In this document: piece by piece, positions 44,760 through 52,711 of the stretch
Layout: each line of letters starts with the position of its first letter
How positions within the stretch are numbered: the stretch's first letter is position 1
Assembly (NCBI RefSeq): GCF_027627575.1
Contig: NZ_CP114065.1
Coordinates: 3,410,001-3,474,000, forward strand
Reading direction: 5' to 3'
DNA: 64,000 nt
DNA from: Kribbella sp. CA-293567
GTDB lineage: Bacteria > Actinomycetota > Actinomycetes > Propionibacteriales > Kribbellaceae
The notes under the pieces: generated by a model
Databases searched by the model: none
What the model was told of the DNA's origin: nothing
Seen by the model: the letters and a program-made list of their open reading frames with translations, nothing else
Translations under genes and position numbers: made by a program

Positions 44760-44906
44760 TCAGTCCCAGCAGACGACGCAGTCGTCGGTCAGCTCGACGA
44801 TCACCGTGGACACTGCATCGTCGGCGGGCGAGGTGACGGTCGTCATACCGGTCACTGTCAGCAGAGCTGCGACGGCGACGACGGCGGTACGGACGACAGA
44901 CTTCAT
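44760..44906 (-). CDS. Small exported peptide with C-terminal CxxC-W, upstream of SARP gene
   Basis: 48-residue product too small for most gene callers. Support: an excellent ribosome binding site (AAGGGGAG, 6 nt before the ATG), a signal-peptide-like N-terminus (K/R, then 'TAVVAVAALLTVTG', possible cleavage after 'SPA') and close coupling to the SARP gene (22-nt gap, same strand). The predicted mature part is about 20 residues, acidic, ending 'ELTDDCVVCWD'. I do not recognise the family. It could be a secreted signal, a disulfide-bearing peptide, or a regulatory leader for the SARP gene. Function is unknown; the reading as a real gene is moderately secure. Confidence 0.6.
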   Translation of the reverse strand: MKSVVRTAVVAVAALLTVTGMTTVTSPADDAVSTVIVELTDDCVVCWD

Positions 44907-45088
44907 AAGTTTCTCCCCTTGACAACTTTTGGTTGGGTACTTTGTTTCCGCGGTACCAAGACCTTCTCCTGCCGCCGCCCCCGTGCCAACCATTTCGACC
45001 TGGCCTGAAGTTGCAGCGGCAGCACCCTGACGCGGTCGCCCGGCGGTCTTCATGCCGCGCATATAGAGCGATGCGCGACCGTCGGGGC

Positions 45089-46609
45089 ATGAGCTCTCTG
45101 GTGACCGCGTCGGAAGAGGCCGCACCGGCCGCGCCCGCGCGCAGGACCGATCGCAACCGGCCGTTGCTGCTCCTGCTCGGTGCGGTGGCTGCCGTGCTGA
45201 CCCTGCTCAGCAATCGGTACGGCTACTACCACGACGAGATGTACTTCCTGGTTTCCGGGCAGCACCCCGCCTGGGGCTATCCCGACCAGCCGCCGCTGAC
45301 TCCGCTGCTGGCCCGGCTCGGCGACGCGGTGGCGCCGGGCGAAGTCTGGGCGGTGCGGATCCCGGCCACGATCTGCACCGTGCTGACGGTGCTGTTCGTG
45401 GCGCTGATGGTGCGGGAGCTCGGTGGCTCGCGACGGGCCGAGCTGATCGCGGCGGGGGCGTTCTCGTGCTCGACGATGGTGCTGATCACCGGGCATGTGC
45501 TGGGCACGAGTACTACGGACCTCGCTTTCGTCGCCGCGCTGAGCTGGCTGCTGTGCCGGCTGATCCGTACCGGTGACACCCGGCTGTGGCTGGTCGTCGG
45601 TCCGGTCCTCGGCGTCGGCCTGCTGAACAAGATGACGCTCGCGCTCTGGGTGTTCGCGGTACTGGTGGCTCTGGTCTGCGTCGGGCCGCGACGCATCATG
45701 TTCAGCCGCTGGTTCCTGGTCGCGGGCCTGGTGGCGCTGGCGTTCTGGACGCCGTACCTGCTGTGGCAGGCCGACCATGACTGGCCGCAGCTCACCATGG
45801 CTTCGGCGCTGCGCGAGCAGGCGGCCCAGGGCGGTTCACTTGGTCTGCTGCCGTATCAGGTCGTCGTCGGGCCATTTCTGCTGCCGCTGTGCGTCGCTGG
45901 GATGGTCTGGCTGTGGCGCAGCAGCCAGTTCCGCGTCTTCACGGTGACCTTCGTCGTCTTCGCCGGCCTGCTGATGCTGACCGGCGGCAAGGCCACCTAC
46001 CTGGCCGGGGCCTATGCGGCGGTCTTCGCGGGAGCCGGCCTCGCGGTCGACCACTGGATGCGTTCCCGTTCCCGCGCCCTGACCCTGTACGGCGTACTGG
46101 GGTTGTCGCTGCTGCTGGCAGCACCGCTCGGCCTGCCCCTGCTGCCGGTCCGCACCGCGATCTCGTTCGGCAACGCGCTGACTGTCGACCAAGCACGCAG
46201 CCAGAGCGGCTGGCCCGAACTGGCCGACTCGGTCGCCGACGCGATGGAACAACTCACCCCGGCCGAACGCTCGCGCGCGGTGGTCTACGCCTCCAGCTAC
46301 GGCCAGGCCGCCGCACTACAGCGGTTCGGCCCGTCCCGCGGCCTGCCTCAGGCTTACAGCGGCCACAACGGCTTCGCGACCTGGGGACCGCCCCCGGACT
46401 CGGCCGACATCGCGATCGTGGTCGACGGCTATCGGCGTACCGGCCCGGGCGACGTGCCGGACTGGACTCAGCAAGCCTGCAGGACCCTCGGTCAGGCAGG
46501 GGTCGTAGCGGCGCCCACGGCCACGCGGGAGAAGGGCAAGCCGATCTGGCTCTGTCACCTGCGCCAACCGTGGTCGGCCCTCTGGCCCAGGCTGACCCGC
46601 CTCGGGTGA
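45089..46609 (+). CDS. GT39-like membrane glycosyltransferase (PMT/ArnT family)
   Basis: About 506 residues with roughly 10-12 hydrophobic segments. The first extracytoplasmic loop has 'GYYHDEMYFLVSGQHPAWGYPDQPPL', whose Asp-Glu pair is the catalytic site pattern of family 39 dolichyl/polyprenyl-phosphate sugar transferases. It is expected to move a sugar from a lipid carrier to a protein or envelope acceptor on the outer face. Start at ATG 45089 is preferred for N-terminal length; ATG 45071 is possible. It diverges from the small peptide and SARP genes across about 180 bp in which I see no clear site, and probably marks the edge of the NRPS cluster. Confidence 0.85.
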   Translation: MSSLVTASEEAAPAAPARRTDRNRPLLLLLGAVAAVLTLLSNRYGYYHDEMYFLVSGQHPAWGYPDQPPLTPLLARLGDAVAPGEVWAVRIPATICTVLTVLFVALMVRELGGSRRAELIAAGAFSCSTMVLITGHVLGTSTTDLAFVAALSWLLCRLIRTGDTRLWLVVGPVLGVGLLNKMTLALWVFAVLVALVCVGPRRIMFSRWFLVAGLVALAFWTPYLLWQADHDWPQLTMASALREQAAQGGSLGLLPYQVVVGPFLLPLCVAGMVWLWRSSQFRVFTVTFVVFAGLLMLTGGKATYLAGAYAAVFAGAGLAVDHWMRSRSRALTLYGVLGLSLLLAAPLGLPLLPVRTAISFGNALTVDQARSQSGWPELADSVADAMEQLTPAERSRAVVYASSYGQAAALQRFGPSRGLPQAYSGHNGFATWGPPPDSADIAIVVDGYRRTGPGDVPDWTQQACRTLGQAGVVAAPTATREKGKPIWLCHLRQPWSALWPRLTRLG

Positions 46610-46667
46610 ACCGGCCGATCAGGGTTGCTTGCGGCAACTAAGTCTCGCCGGACGGATTCTCGCATCC

Positions 46668-47327
46668 TCAGGGGTAGAGGCCGGCCCGGAAGGTGAACGA
46701 GACGAGCTGCGCGCGATCCCGGGCGCCGACCTTGGTCATCGCCCGGACCGCGTGGGTCTTCACGGTCAGCGGGGAGAGGAACATCCGGGTGGCGATCTCG
46801 TCGTTGCCGAGTCCACCGGCGACGAGGACGACGACCTCCCGTTCGCGCGGAGTCAGGGCCCGGAAGCGATGGAGCAGTTCCCGGTCGACCACCGGGGGCG
46901 GCCGGTCGGTCATGTGACCGATCAGCGCGGCGGTCGCCGCCGCGGAGAGCGTCCCACCGCCGGTGACCACCTCGGCGATCCCGGCGACCAGCTCGGCCGG
47001 ACTGACGGTCTTGCTCAGGAAGCCGTTGGCGCCGGCCCGCAGCGCGGCCAGCACGATCTCGTCCTGGTCGAATGTGGTCAGCACGATCACACGAACCTGC
47101 TCGGCCGGGTGTTCGGCGCGGATCCGGCGGGTCGCCTCAACGCCGTCGATCCCCGGCATCCTGATGTCCATCAGGACCAGGTCGACCGGGTGCTCACGCA
47201 GGAAGGGAACGACCTGCAGTCCGTCCGAGAGGTCGGCCACCACCGTCAGTCCGGCGTCAGGCATCAGCATCGCCCGGATGCCGGCCCTCATGTCGTCCTG
47301 GTCGTCGACGATCAGCACTCGAGTCAT
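46668..47327 (-). CDS. NarL/LuxR-family response regulator
   Basis: 219 residues. Receiver domain 1-120 with acidic pocket 'IVDDQDDM', phospho-acceptor Asp in 'DLVLMDIRMPGIDGVEATR', 'LTTFDQDE' and conserved Lys in 'GFLSKTVSP'; C-terminal LuxR helix-turn-helix 'LTPREREVVVLVAGGLGNDEIATRMFLSPLTVKTH'. The ATG overlaps the kinase stop (ATGA), so the pair is translationally coupled. Targets unknown; the divergent membrane-protein gene and the palindrome at 48542-48573 are candidates. Confidence 0.95.
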   Translation of the reverse strand: MTRVLIVDDQDDMRAGIRAMLMPDAGLTVVADLSDGLQVVPFLREHPVDLVLMDIRMPGIDGVEATRRIRAEHPAEQVRVIVLTTFDQDEIVLAALRAGANGFLSKTVSPAELVAGIAEVVTGGGTLSAAATAALIGHMTDRPPPVVDRELLHRFRALTPREREVVVLVAGGLGNDEIATRMFLSPLTVKTHAVRAMTKVGARDRAQLVSFTFRAGLYP

Positions 47328-48508
47328 CGGACGGCGGCTCCGGTCAGACTGAGGTCCGCTCGGACCCGGAAGTGCCCATCGGCGTTGTCGACGGTCAAGT
47401 GCCCACCTGAGGACTCGACCCGCTCCCGCATCCCCACCAGCCCGAGCCGGCTCCCGGAACCGGATCCGCTCGATGGCCGGGCGTTGGGGTTCTCCACGAC
47501 GACGGAGATCCTGCCGTCGTGCCCGCGAACCTCCACGGTCGCCGTCCCTGCTCCGTGCCGGTGAGCGTTGGTCAGCGCTTCCTGGACGACGCGGTAGACC
47601 GTCACACCGACACTGGACTCCACTGGCTCCGCCGGCAGATCCAGCGACCGCCGTACGTCGAGGCCGATGCTGCCGAACGAGGCGATCAGCGTTTCCAGGC
47701 CGCTCAGGGCCGGGGCGGGCCGCAGCGCCTCGTCGTCGGGACTGTCGTCGCCACGTCGCAGCAACGAGAGGATCCGTTGTGTCTCGACGACCACCGTGCG
47801 GGCGTTGGCCCGGGCAGCGACGAGCGCCTGCCGGGACGGCTCGGCGTCCTCCGGCAGCCCGATCTCCGCCACCCCGAGGTGCACGCTGAGCATCGCGACC
47901 TGGTGGCCCATGACGTCGTGCAGGTCGCGGGCGATCCGCAGCCGTTCCTCGGTCACTCGGCGGGTGGCTTCACTCTCGCGGGTGGCGATGGCGCTCCGGG
48001 CCCGTTCCTCCAGGGTCCACCAGTGCTCCCGGTAGATCCGCAGCGCGGCGCCGGTCGCACCGCCCGCGATGGCCGTGAAGAGCGCGGCGACTCCCACCAC
48101 CGCCCCGCCGCGAAACCCTCCTACCGTCATGAACGCGCCCAGAAAGGAAGCGGCCACGACGGCGGTACCGATCAGTGGCTGCTTGCCGCGGAAGGTGACC
48201 GAGAACAGTACGAGCACTGCCATCATCCACAGCGACAGGGGATCGTGTCCCACCGCCGTGACGGCGAAGGCGGTCGCGCTGGTCACCACCAGTCCGGTCC
48301 ACGGCCGCCACCAGGAGAGGGCGACGCCGCCGCCCGCGAGCAGGACGGAAAGTGTGGTGGGCCAGCCGGATCCGCGGAGGAGCAATGCCACCAGCTGGCC
48401 GGTGAACGCGAGTGCGGCGACTGCGTAGGCGGTGAGGTTGACCAGGTCGGGTCGGCGGATCCACAGCGGAACCGTGGATCCCTCGTCTACGTGCAGTGCC
48501 GTGGCCAT
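47324..48508 (-). CDS. Sensor histidine kinase, HisKA_3 family
   Basis: 394 residues. Residues about 20-155 contain 5-6 membrane helices without a large extracellular sensor loop. The phospho-acceptor His lies in 'LRIARDLHDVMGHQVAML' and the ATPase N box in 'VVQEALTNAHRHG'; a shortened G box is in 'SRLGLVGMRERVESSGG'. I start at ATG 48508 ('MATALHVDEG'); the upstream open frame crosses the divergent gene and is not real. Partner of the response regulator downstream, of the DesK/NarX-like class common in actinobacteria. Confidence 0.93.
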   Translation of the reverse strand: MATALHVDEGSTVPLWIRRPDLVNLTAYAVAALAFTGQLVALLLRGSGWPTTLSVLLAGGGVALSWWRPWTGLVVTSATAFAVTAVGHDPLSLWMMAVLVLFSVTFRGKQPLIGTAVVAASFLGAFMTVGGFRGGAVVGVAALFTAIAGGATGAALRIYREHWWTLEERARSAIATRESEATRRVTEERLRIARDLHDVMGHQVAMLSVHLGVAEIGLPEDAEPSRQALVAARANARTVVVETQRILSLLRRGDDSPDDEALRPAPALSGLETLIASFGSIGLDVRRSLDLPAEPVESSVGVTVYRVVQEALTNAHRHGAGTATVEVRGHDGRISVVVENPNARPSSGSGSGSRLGLVGMRERVESSGGHLTVDNADGHFRVRADLSLTGAAVR

Positions 48509-48541
48509 GCCCTGATTCTCGTTGACGCGTGTTGCGGTCAG

Positions 48542-48573
48542 GTACTTCGAACGATGTACTTCGTTCGGAGTAC
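48542..48573. promoter_or_regulatory. 32-bp imperfect palindrome, putative operator
   Basis: GTACTTCGAACG and CGTTCGGAGTAC arms around a GTACTT-containing centre give 28 of 32 palindromic positions. It lies 34 nt upstream of the kinase start and 79 nt upstream of the divergent membrane-protein start, a position suited to control both. A dimeric regulator, possibly the NarL-type protein or an unlinked TetR-type repressor, is the likely ligand. Confidence 0.6.
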
Positions 48574-48652
48574 ATGGCCCTGGCCGGGAGCGCCGAGACT
48601 CGTCACCGAGGGGAAACCGCCTCACACCACGACGAGCCCGCAGGGACATCCG

Positions 48653-49261
48653 ATGAATCAGACCACCGCACCTTCGACCGCTTCCACCCCCGCGTCCGCG
48701 TCCTCGGTACCGTCGGCCGGGCTTCGCTCCGTCTACCTGATCAGGGCGGTCTTCTCGCTGATCTGGGTGGCACTGGTCTTCGCCACCTCCACCTCGCTGG
48801 TGGCGGCGGACGAACCCACGGCGATCGCGACCGTGCTGCTCACGATCTACCCGCTCTGGGATGCCATCGCCACGCTGGTCGAGCGCAGGCTGGCCGGGGG
48901 CGCTGCCGCCGGTCGCGTCGGTACGGTCAATTTCGTGCTCGGCCTTGCCGCGACCCTCGGGATGTTCGCCGCGGTCTTCTCCACCGTCGGCAAGACCCTG
49001 CTGGTCTTCGGCGGCTGGGCGCTGCTGTCCGGAGCGATCCAGCTCGTGGTGGCGCTCCGGCGCCGGCGTAGCGTCGGCGCCCAGTGGCCGATGATCATCA
49101 GCGGTGGCCTCTCCGTGCTGGCCGGCGCGAGCTTCGCGGCGATGTCCACGGCACCGGCCAGCGGCCTCTCGAGCCTCGCGGGCTACTCGGCCTTCGGCGC
49201 CTTCTGGTTCCTCGTGGCCGCCATCGCGCTGACCGTTCGAAGCCGCCGCGCGACGCGCTGA
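48653..49261 (+). CDS. DUF308/HdeD-like integral membrane protein
   Basis: 202 residues with about six hydrophobic segments and a Ser/Thr/Ala-rich N-terminal tail ('TTAPSTASTPASAS'). Internal pattern 'LLSGAIQLVVALRRRRSVGAQWPMIISGGLSVLAGASF' is that of DUF308 membrane proteins. Start at ATG 48653, behind 'GCAGGGACATCCG'. Diverges from the two-component system across the palindrome, so it may be a regulated target. Biochemical function unknown. Confidence 0.8.
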   Translation: MNQTTAPSTASTPASASSVPSAGLRSVYLIRAVFSLIWVALVFATSTSLVAADEPTAIATVLLTIYPLWDAIATLVERRLAGGAAAGRVGTVNFVLGLAATLGMFAAVFSTVGKTLLVFGGWALLSGAIQLVVALRRRRSVGAQWPMIISGGLSVLAGASFAAMSTAPASGLSSLAGYSAFGAFWFLVAAIALTVRSRRATR

Positions 49262-49313
49262 CCTGTCAGCCGCCGCGCCGGAGGCACTTGCCACGGCCGG
49301 CAGCTCGCCTGGT

Positions 49314-49335
49314 GCGGCCGGCGGGTGCCGGCCGC
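49314..49335. terminator. GC-rich hairpin terminator
   Basis: Perfect 9-bp stem GCGGCCGGC / GCCGGCCGC with a 4-nt loop, in the 82-bp gap between the convergent membrane-protein gene and the zinc-ribbon gene. Could stop transcription from both sides. Confidence 0.6.
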
Positions 49336-49343
49336 GCGGTGGG

Positions 49344-49943
49344 TCAGTCGCAGGTGTCGCAGATTCCGTTGGACGGGGTCTGCAGGTTGCACTTGGGGCA
49401 CTTGTTGATCGGGCGTTCGGCGATCGCCGCCTTGCGGGCCCGGGCGCGGGCGGCACCGAGCTTCGGCGGGATCATCGGGCTGCCGCCACCGGCCGGCAGT
49501 CCGGTCGCCTCGAAGTGGCGGTAGGCGGCGAGGCGCTCGTGCGAGGCGTGGACGTCCGGGTCCGGGGGAGTGGTGCCGGTGGCGGCGCCGACGATCGCGG
49601 CGTACCCGTCGAAGACGCTCTCGTCGGGGTTGACGCACAGCGACGACAACATCGGCTCACCGCGACGCAGGCTCTCCGCGGACACCTCGGCGAGCACGCC
49701 GCCGATCCACTGCCGCGTCGGCTGCTTGGTGCGCAGACCGGTCAGCTCCTGTACGCCGGCGGCGATGTCCTTGTGCTGCACCACCGCCTGGTACTTGCGA
49801 GCCGCCTCCAGCAGCATCTCCCGCGCGGCACCCGCCCACTCGATCCGGGCGGCGGCGACGCCGACGTCGGCAACATCGCGCCAGGCGCGCTCCGCTACAT
49901 CCGGCTGTTCGTGGTCTGGGGCGGTGACATCGAAGGTGGACAC
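49344..49943 (-). CDS. Hypothetical protein with C-terminal zinc ribbon
   Basis: 199 residues. Mostly helical N-terminal two thirds ('AAREMLLEAARKYQAVVQHKDIAAGVQELTG') with no fold I recognise, and a C-terminal 'CPKCNLQTPSNGICDTCD' with two CxxC knuckles that should bind one zinc ion. 'RTKQPTRQWIGGVLAEVS' looks like part of a small helical domain. Single gene, divergent from the 2H phosphoesterase gene. A nucleic-acid or protein-binding role is possible; no function assigned. Confidence 0.75.
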   Translation of the reverse strand: MSTFDVTAPDHEQPDVAERAWRDVADVGVAAARIEWAGAAREMLLEAARKYQAVVQHKDIAAGVQELTGLRTKQPTRQWIGGVLAEVSAESLRRGEPMLSSLCVNPDESVFDGYAAIVGAATGTTPPDPDVHASHERLAAYRHFEATGLPAGGGSPMIPPKLGAARARARKAAIAERPINKCPKCNLQTPSNGICDTCD

Positions 49944-50053
49944 TCTGGAAACCCTAACCGGGTCACCGGCATCGACGAAAACCGCCGTCTCGCCGGGCGC
50001 CGTTTTGCCCGCGGCCGATCCGGCCAGCAGACTGGTCGGCAGGAGGGCAGACC

Positions 50054-50578
50054 GTGGAATCCCCGCCGTACGCCGAGGCGCCGCTGATCGTCACGTTGCG
50101 GCTGGACGAGCACAGCACGGCGATCTTCGACGAGCTGCGCCGGCGGCACTTCCCGCCGCGGCTCAACCGGATCGGCGCCCATCTCACCTTGTTCCACCAG
50201 TTGCCCGCCGGGTCGGTGCGGACAGTGCTGGCCGACCTGCGGGAGGTCGCGCCGCCGCCTTTCGACCTGGAGGTCGCCCGGCCGATGCTGCTCGGCCGCG
50301 GGGTCGCGATCGAGGTTCGGTCGGCGAGGCTGCAGGAGCTGCACCGGCAGCTCGCGGAGCGCTGGTCGGAGTGGTTGACTCCGCAGGATCGGCAGCGGTT
50401 GCGGCCGCACATCACCGTGCAGAACAAGGTCGACCCGGCCGAGGCCAGGCGGCTGCACGCCGCGCTGGCCCGGACGCAGTACTGGCCGACCGTGCTGGCG
50501 ACCGGCTGGTCGGTGTGGCGCTACCTGGGCGGTCCCTGGCTGCCGGAGGCGGACGTTCCGTTCACCAGGCCTGAGTAG
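50054..50578 (+). CDS. 2'-5' RNA ligase-like 2H phosphoesterase
   Basis: 174 residues with two His-containing repeats typical of the 2H superfamily: 'GAHLTLFHQLP' (residues about 42-52) and 'RPHITVQNKVD' (about 116-126), each H-x-T with flanking hydrophobics. Family members open cyclic phosphates on RNA or nucleotides. ATG follows 'GGAGGGCAGACCGTGG'-type spacing. The real substrate in actinobacteria is not settled. Confidence 0.85.
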   Translation: MESPPYAEAPLIVTLRLDEHSTAIFDELRRRHFPPRLNRIGAHLTLFHQLPAGSVRTVLADLREVAPPPFDLEVARPMLLGRGVAIEVRSARLQELHRQLAERWSEWLTPQDRQRLRPHITVQNKVDPAEARRLHAALARTQYWPTVLATGWSVWRYLGGPWLPEADVPFTRPE

Positions 50579-50660
50579 CGGCGGGCCGTTTGGCGGTGGG
50601 AACCGGGGGCTCACCGCGCCCGCGGCGGGCGTGGCCGTCTGCGATCACGGAGGGCGCGGA

Positions 50661-50882
50661 ATGAGCAAGGACGAGTTCAGCAAGGGCGATGTCGTGGAGT
50701 GGGACAGCCACGGCGGTACGGCGCACGGCAAGGTCGAGCGCAAGATCACCGAACGCACCGAGGCCGGCGGCAGGACGGTGGACGCCTCGCCGGAGGAGCC
50801 GCAGTACCTGGTGAAGAGCGACAAGTCCGGCGGTACGGCGGTGCACAAGCCGTCGGCGCTGCGGCCCGCGAAGAAGTCCTGA
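50661..50882 (+). CDS. DUF2945/HVA1 (Tudor-like) small protein
   Basis: 73 residues, 'SKGDVVEWDSHGGTAHGKVERKI' followed by 'EEPQYLVKSDKSGGTAVHKPSALR', the recognisable pattern of the DUF2945 / hypervirulence-associated Tudor-like family. ATG 50661 has GGAGGG at good spacing. Its TGA overlaps the ATG of the next gene (ATGA), and the two families are often adjacent in actinobacteria. Function unknown. Confidence 0.88.
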   Translation: MSKDEFSKGDVVEWDSHGGTAHGKVERKITERTEAGGRTVDASPEEPQYLVKSDKSGGTAVHKPSALRPAKKS

Positions 50883-51223
50883 TGAGCGGCACCGGCGAGG
50901 ACCACGACACGACGTACAAGGAATTCCGCGACGCCGTGAACATGACGCCGAAGCAGCTGGAGAAGTGGCTGGAGACCGACGAATCGAAGGCGGTCGGCCA
51001 GAAGTCCGGCGAAGGATCCGAATCGGTGGGCCACCGCAGCGGCCGGCGGATCATCGAACTGCTGGGCAGCAAGAAGGCCGACCTGGGCGACGACGACTAC
51101 GCTCATATGCGCAAGGTGGTCGGCTATGTCCACCGCCACCGCGAGCAACGCCCGTCAGGGGACGTGACCGAGACCAACTGGCGCTACTCCCTGATGAACT
51201 GGGGCCACGACCCCAAGAAGTGA
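50882..51223 (+). CDS. DUF3140 family protein
   Basis: 113 residues: 'YKEFRDAVNMTPKQLEKWLETDESKAVGQKSG', 'SVGHRSGRRIIELLGSKK' and 'MRKVVGYVHRHREQRP', 'WRYSLMNWGHDP'. This matches the DUF3140 family of small soluble proteins. Translationally coupled to the DUF2945 gene by an ATGA overlap. Function unknown; DNA- or RNA-binding has been guessed for such pairs but nothing here shows it. Confidence 0.88.
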   Translation: MSGTGEDHDTTYKEFRDAVNMTPKQLEKWLETDESKAVGQKSGEGSESVGHRSGRRIIELLGSKKADLGDDDYAHMRKVVGYVHRHREQRPSGDVTETNWRYSLMNWGHDPKK

Positions 51224-51242
51224 CCCGGGTACAGGAGGCCGC

Positions 51243-52085
51243 ATGAGTGGGATCGATCAGGAACTCGACAGCAGCGCGTACGACCTGCCGGCCCAGGTCG
51301 AGGCCCTGCACCGCGACGGCATCACCGCCCTGCGCGGCGCGTTCTCCCGCGAGTGGGCCGAGCAGGTGCGCGAGGACCTGATGGACGCCTTCTGGGAGGC
51401 CATCCAGCGCCCTGGTGGCGCGGTCGGACGCGGACCGCGGCGCTGGTACGTCGAGCTGCATCCGCAGGATGTCCGGGGCTTCGCCGACCTGGTCACGCAC
51501 CCCTGGGTGAGCGGGATCTGCGAGGCGGTGCTCGGCCCGGAGTACCAGATCGTCGAGCTCGGTTTCGACGTGCCGTTCCAGGGCGCGCGCAACCAGCCGT
51601 GGCATCGCGACTTCCCGTCACCGCCGCGGACCTACCGCGATCGGCAGCTCACCTCGCTGGCCTTCAACCTGACCGGCGTCGACGTCACCCCGGACATGGG
51701 CCCGTTCGAGATCGCCGAAGGGAGTCAGTGGGACGACGGCCGGGAGTGGGACCACGAGATGTTCCCGCCGAGGGACAGCTGGCCCCGGTACGCCGAGCGA
51801 GCGGTGCGCAAGTATCCGCAACTGGGTGACATCTCAGCGCGCTCGGCCCTCACCGTCCACCGTGGCACCGAGCACGGCTCGCCGATCGCCCGTCCGGTGC
51901 TGGTCCTCGGCGTGGACGCGCCCGGAGCGGGACATGCGGAGCTGCACGATCCGATGGTGACCCAGGACTACCACGACTCCCTGCCGGACCTGGTCCGGCG
52001 CCATCTCGCCTGCCGGATCGTGGACGAACTGGTCCCGATCACCCAGAAGCACGACATCGAGGGCCTGGTGATGGGCGCGGAGTGA
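51243..52085 (+). CDS. Phytanoyl-CoA dioxygenase (PhyH) family protein
   Basis: 280-residue double-stranded beta-helix dioxygenase. Likely iron ligands: His and Asp in 'QPWHRDFPSPP' and the distal His in 'LTVHRGTEHGSP', with Arg in 'SPIARPVLVLG' for 2-oxoglutarate. ATG follows 'ACAGGAGGCCGC'. Lies 19 nt after the DUF3140 gene so may share its transcript. Substrate unknown. It is far from the NRPS cluster and I do not link it to the peptide. Confidence 0.78.
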   Translation: MSGIDQELDSSAYDLPAQVEALHRDGITALRGAFSREWAEQVREDLMDAFWEAIQRPGGAVGRGPRRWYVELHPQDVRGFADLVTHPWVSGICEAVLGPEYQIVELGFDVPFQGARNQPWHRDFPSPPRTYRDRQLTSLAFNLTGVDVTPDMGPFEIAEGSQWDDGREWDHEMFPPRDSWPRYAERAVRKYPQLGDISARSALTVHRGTEHGSPIARPVLVLGVDAPGAGHAELHDPMVTQDYHDSLPDLVRRHLACRIVDELVPITQKHDIEGLVMGAE

Positions 52086-52115
52086 GCTGCGCGGTCTCGC
52101 GGACGAGCAAGCTCG

Positions 52116-52598
52116 TCAGCTGGAGGCCCGGCTGCACGGCTTCCGGTCCGAGGATGGCCAGACGTAGGGAAGGCCGGGTGGGTCGTCGAACAGTCGTCCG
52201 TAGTGCTCAGGGTCCTTGGTGAGCAGGGCTGAGCGGTGGCTGCGATGGAACTCGTCGTCGCCGAGCCACGGCGGCAGGTCGCCGGCTTCCGCGAGTGCCG
52301 ACTGAGTTCGGACACCGCTGAGGTCGCAGCCGGCCTTCAGATCGGTCAGCAGCGTGAGCTCACATGTGTCGGACCGTCCCACCTCGGTCCAGGCCGTGCA
52401 GATCTCCAGCCCGTACCGCACGAGCGCTTCCTCGTAGCCCGCCCACATCTTCACCGCCGGGTGGTGCCGCCAGCCGTAGTTCGGGACGGTCAGACCGCGC
52501 AAAATCTGGATCGTCTCGACCCGTTGCTTGCCGAGCCGTCGCTGGTCGAGCATCCGGGCGGTCGTCGCGAAGTCGGGATGCGGCAGGAAGGACTGCAT
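52116..52598 (-). CDS. MSMEG_6728 family protein (pyrimidine-dimer glycosylase-like)
   Basis: 160 residues starting at ATG 52598 ('MQSFLPHPDFATTARMLD'), preceded by CGGAG; the longer open frame upstream is not supported. Pattern 'LDQRRLGKQRVETIQILRGL' and 'GWRHHPAVKMWAGYEEALVRYG' is that of a widespread actinobacterial family related to T4 endonuclease V-type pyrimidine-dimer DNA lyases. Activity here is not established. Convergent with the PhyH gene, 30 nt apart. Confidence 0.82.
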   Translation of the reverse strand: MQSFLPHPDFATTARMLDQRRLGKQRVETIQILRGLTVPNYGWRHHPAVKMWAGYEEALVRYGLEICTAWTEVGRSDTCELTLLTDLKAGCDLSGVRTQSALAEAGDLPPWLGDDEFHRSHRSALLTKDPEHYGRLFDDPPGLPYVWPSSDRKPCSRASS

Positions 52599-52711
52599 GG
52601 CGCTCCGGTACCCCGGTACCGCTTGGTCTACCGGCGATCTCGGCCTGATTGACCGGTGCCGACCGGGGTACCGCAGCCGGGTAAGGCCGACGACCATTGT
52701 TGGGAGTACCC

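Noticed and set aside
46620-46645. Possible short hairpin terminator between the GT39 and response regulator genes
   Set aside because: Only a 5-bp stem (GTTGC/GCAAC) is visible, too weak to call.
47519-48652. Upstream extension of the DUF308 protein through the kinase gene
   Set aside because: It is antisense to the well-supported histidine kinase; the real start is ATG 48653.
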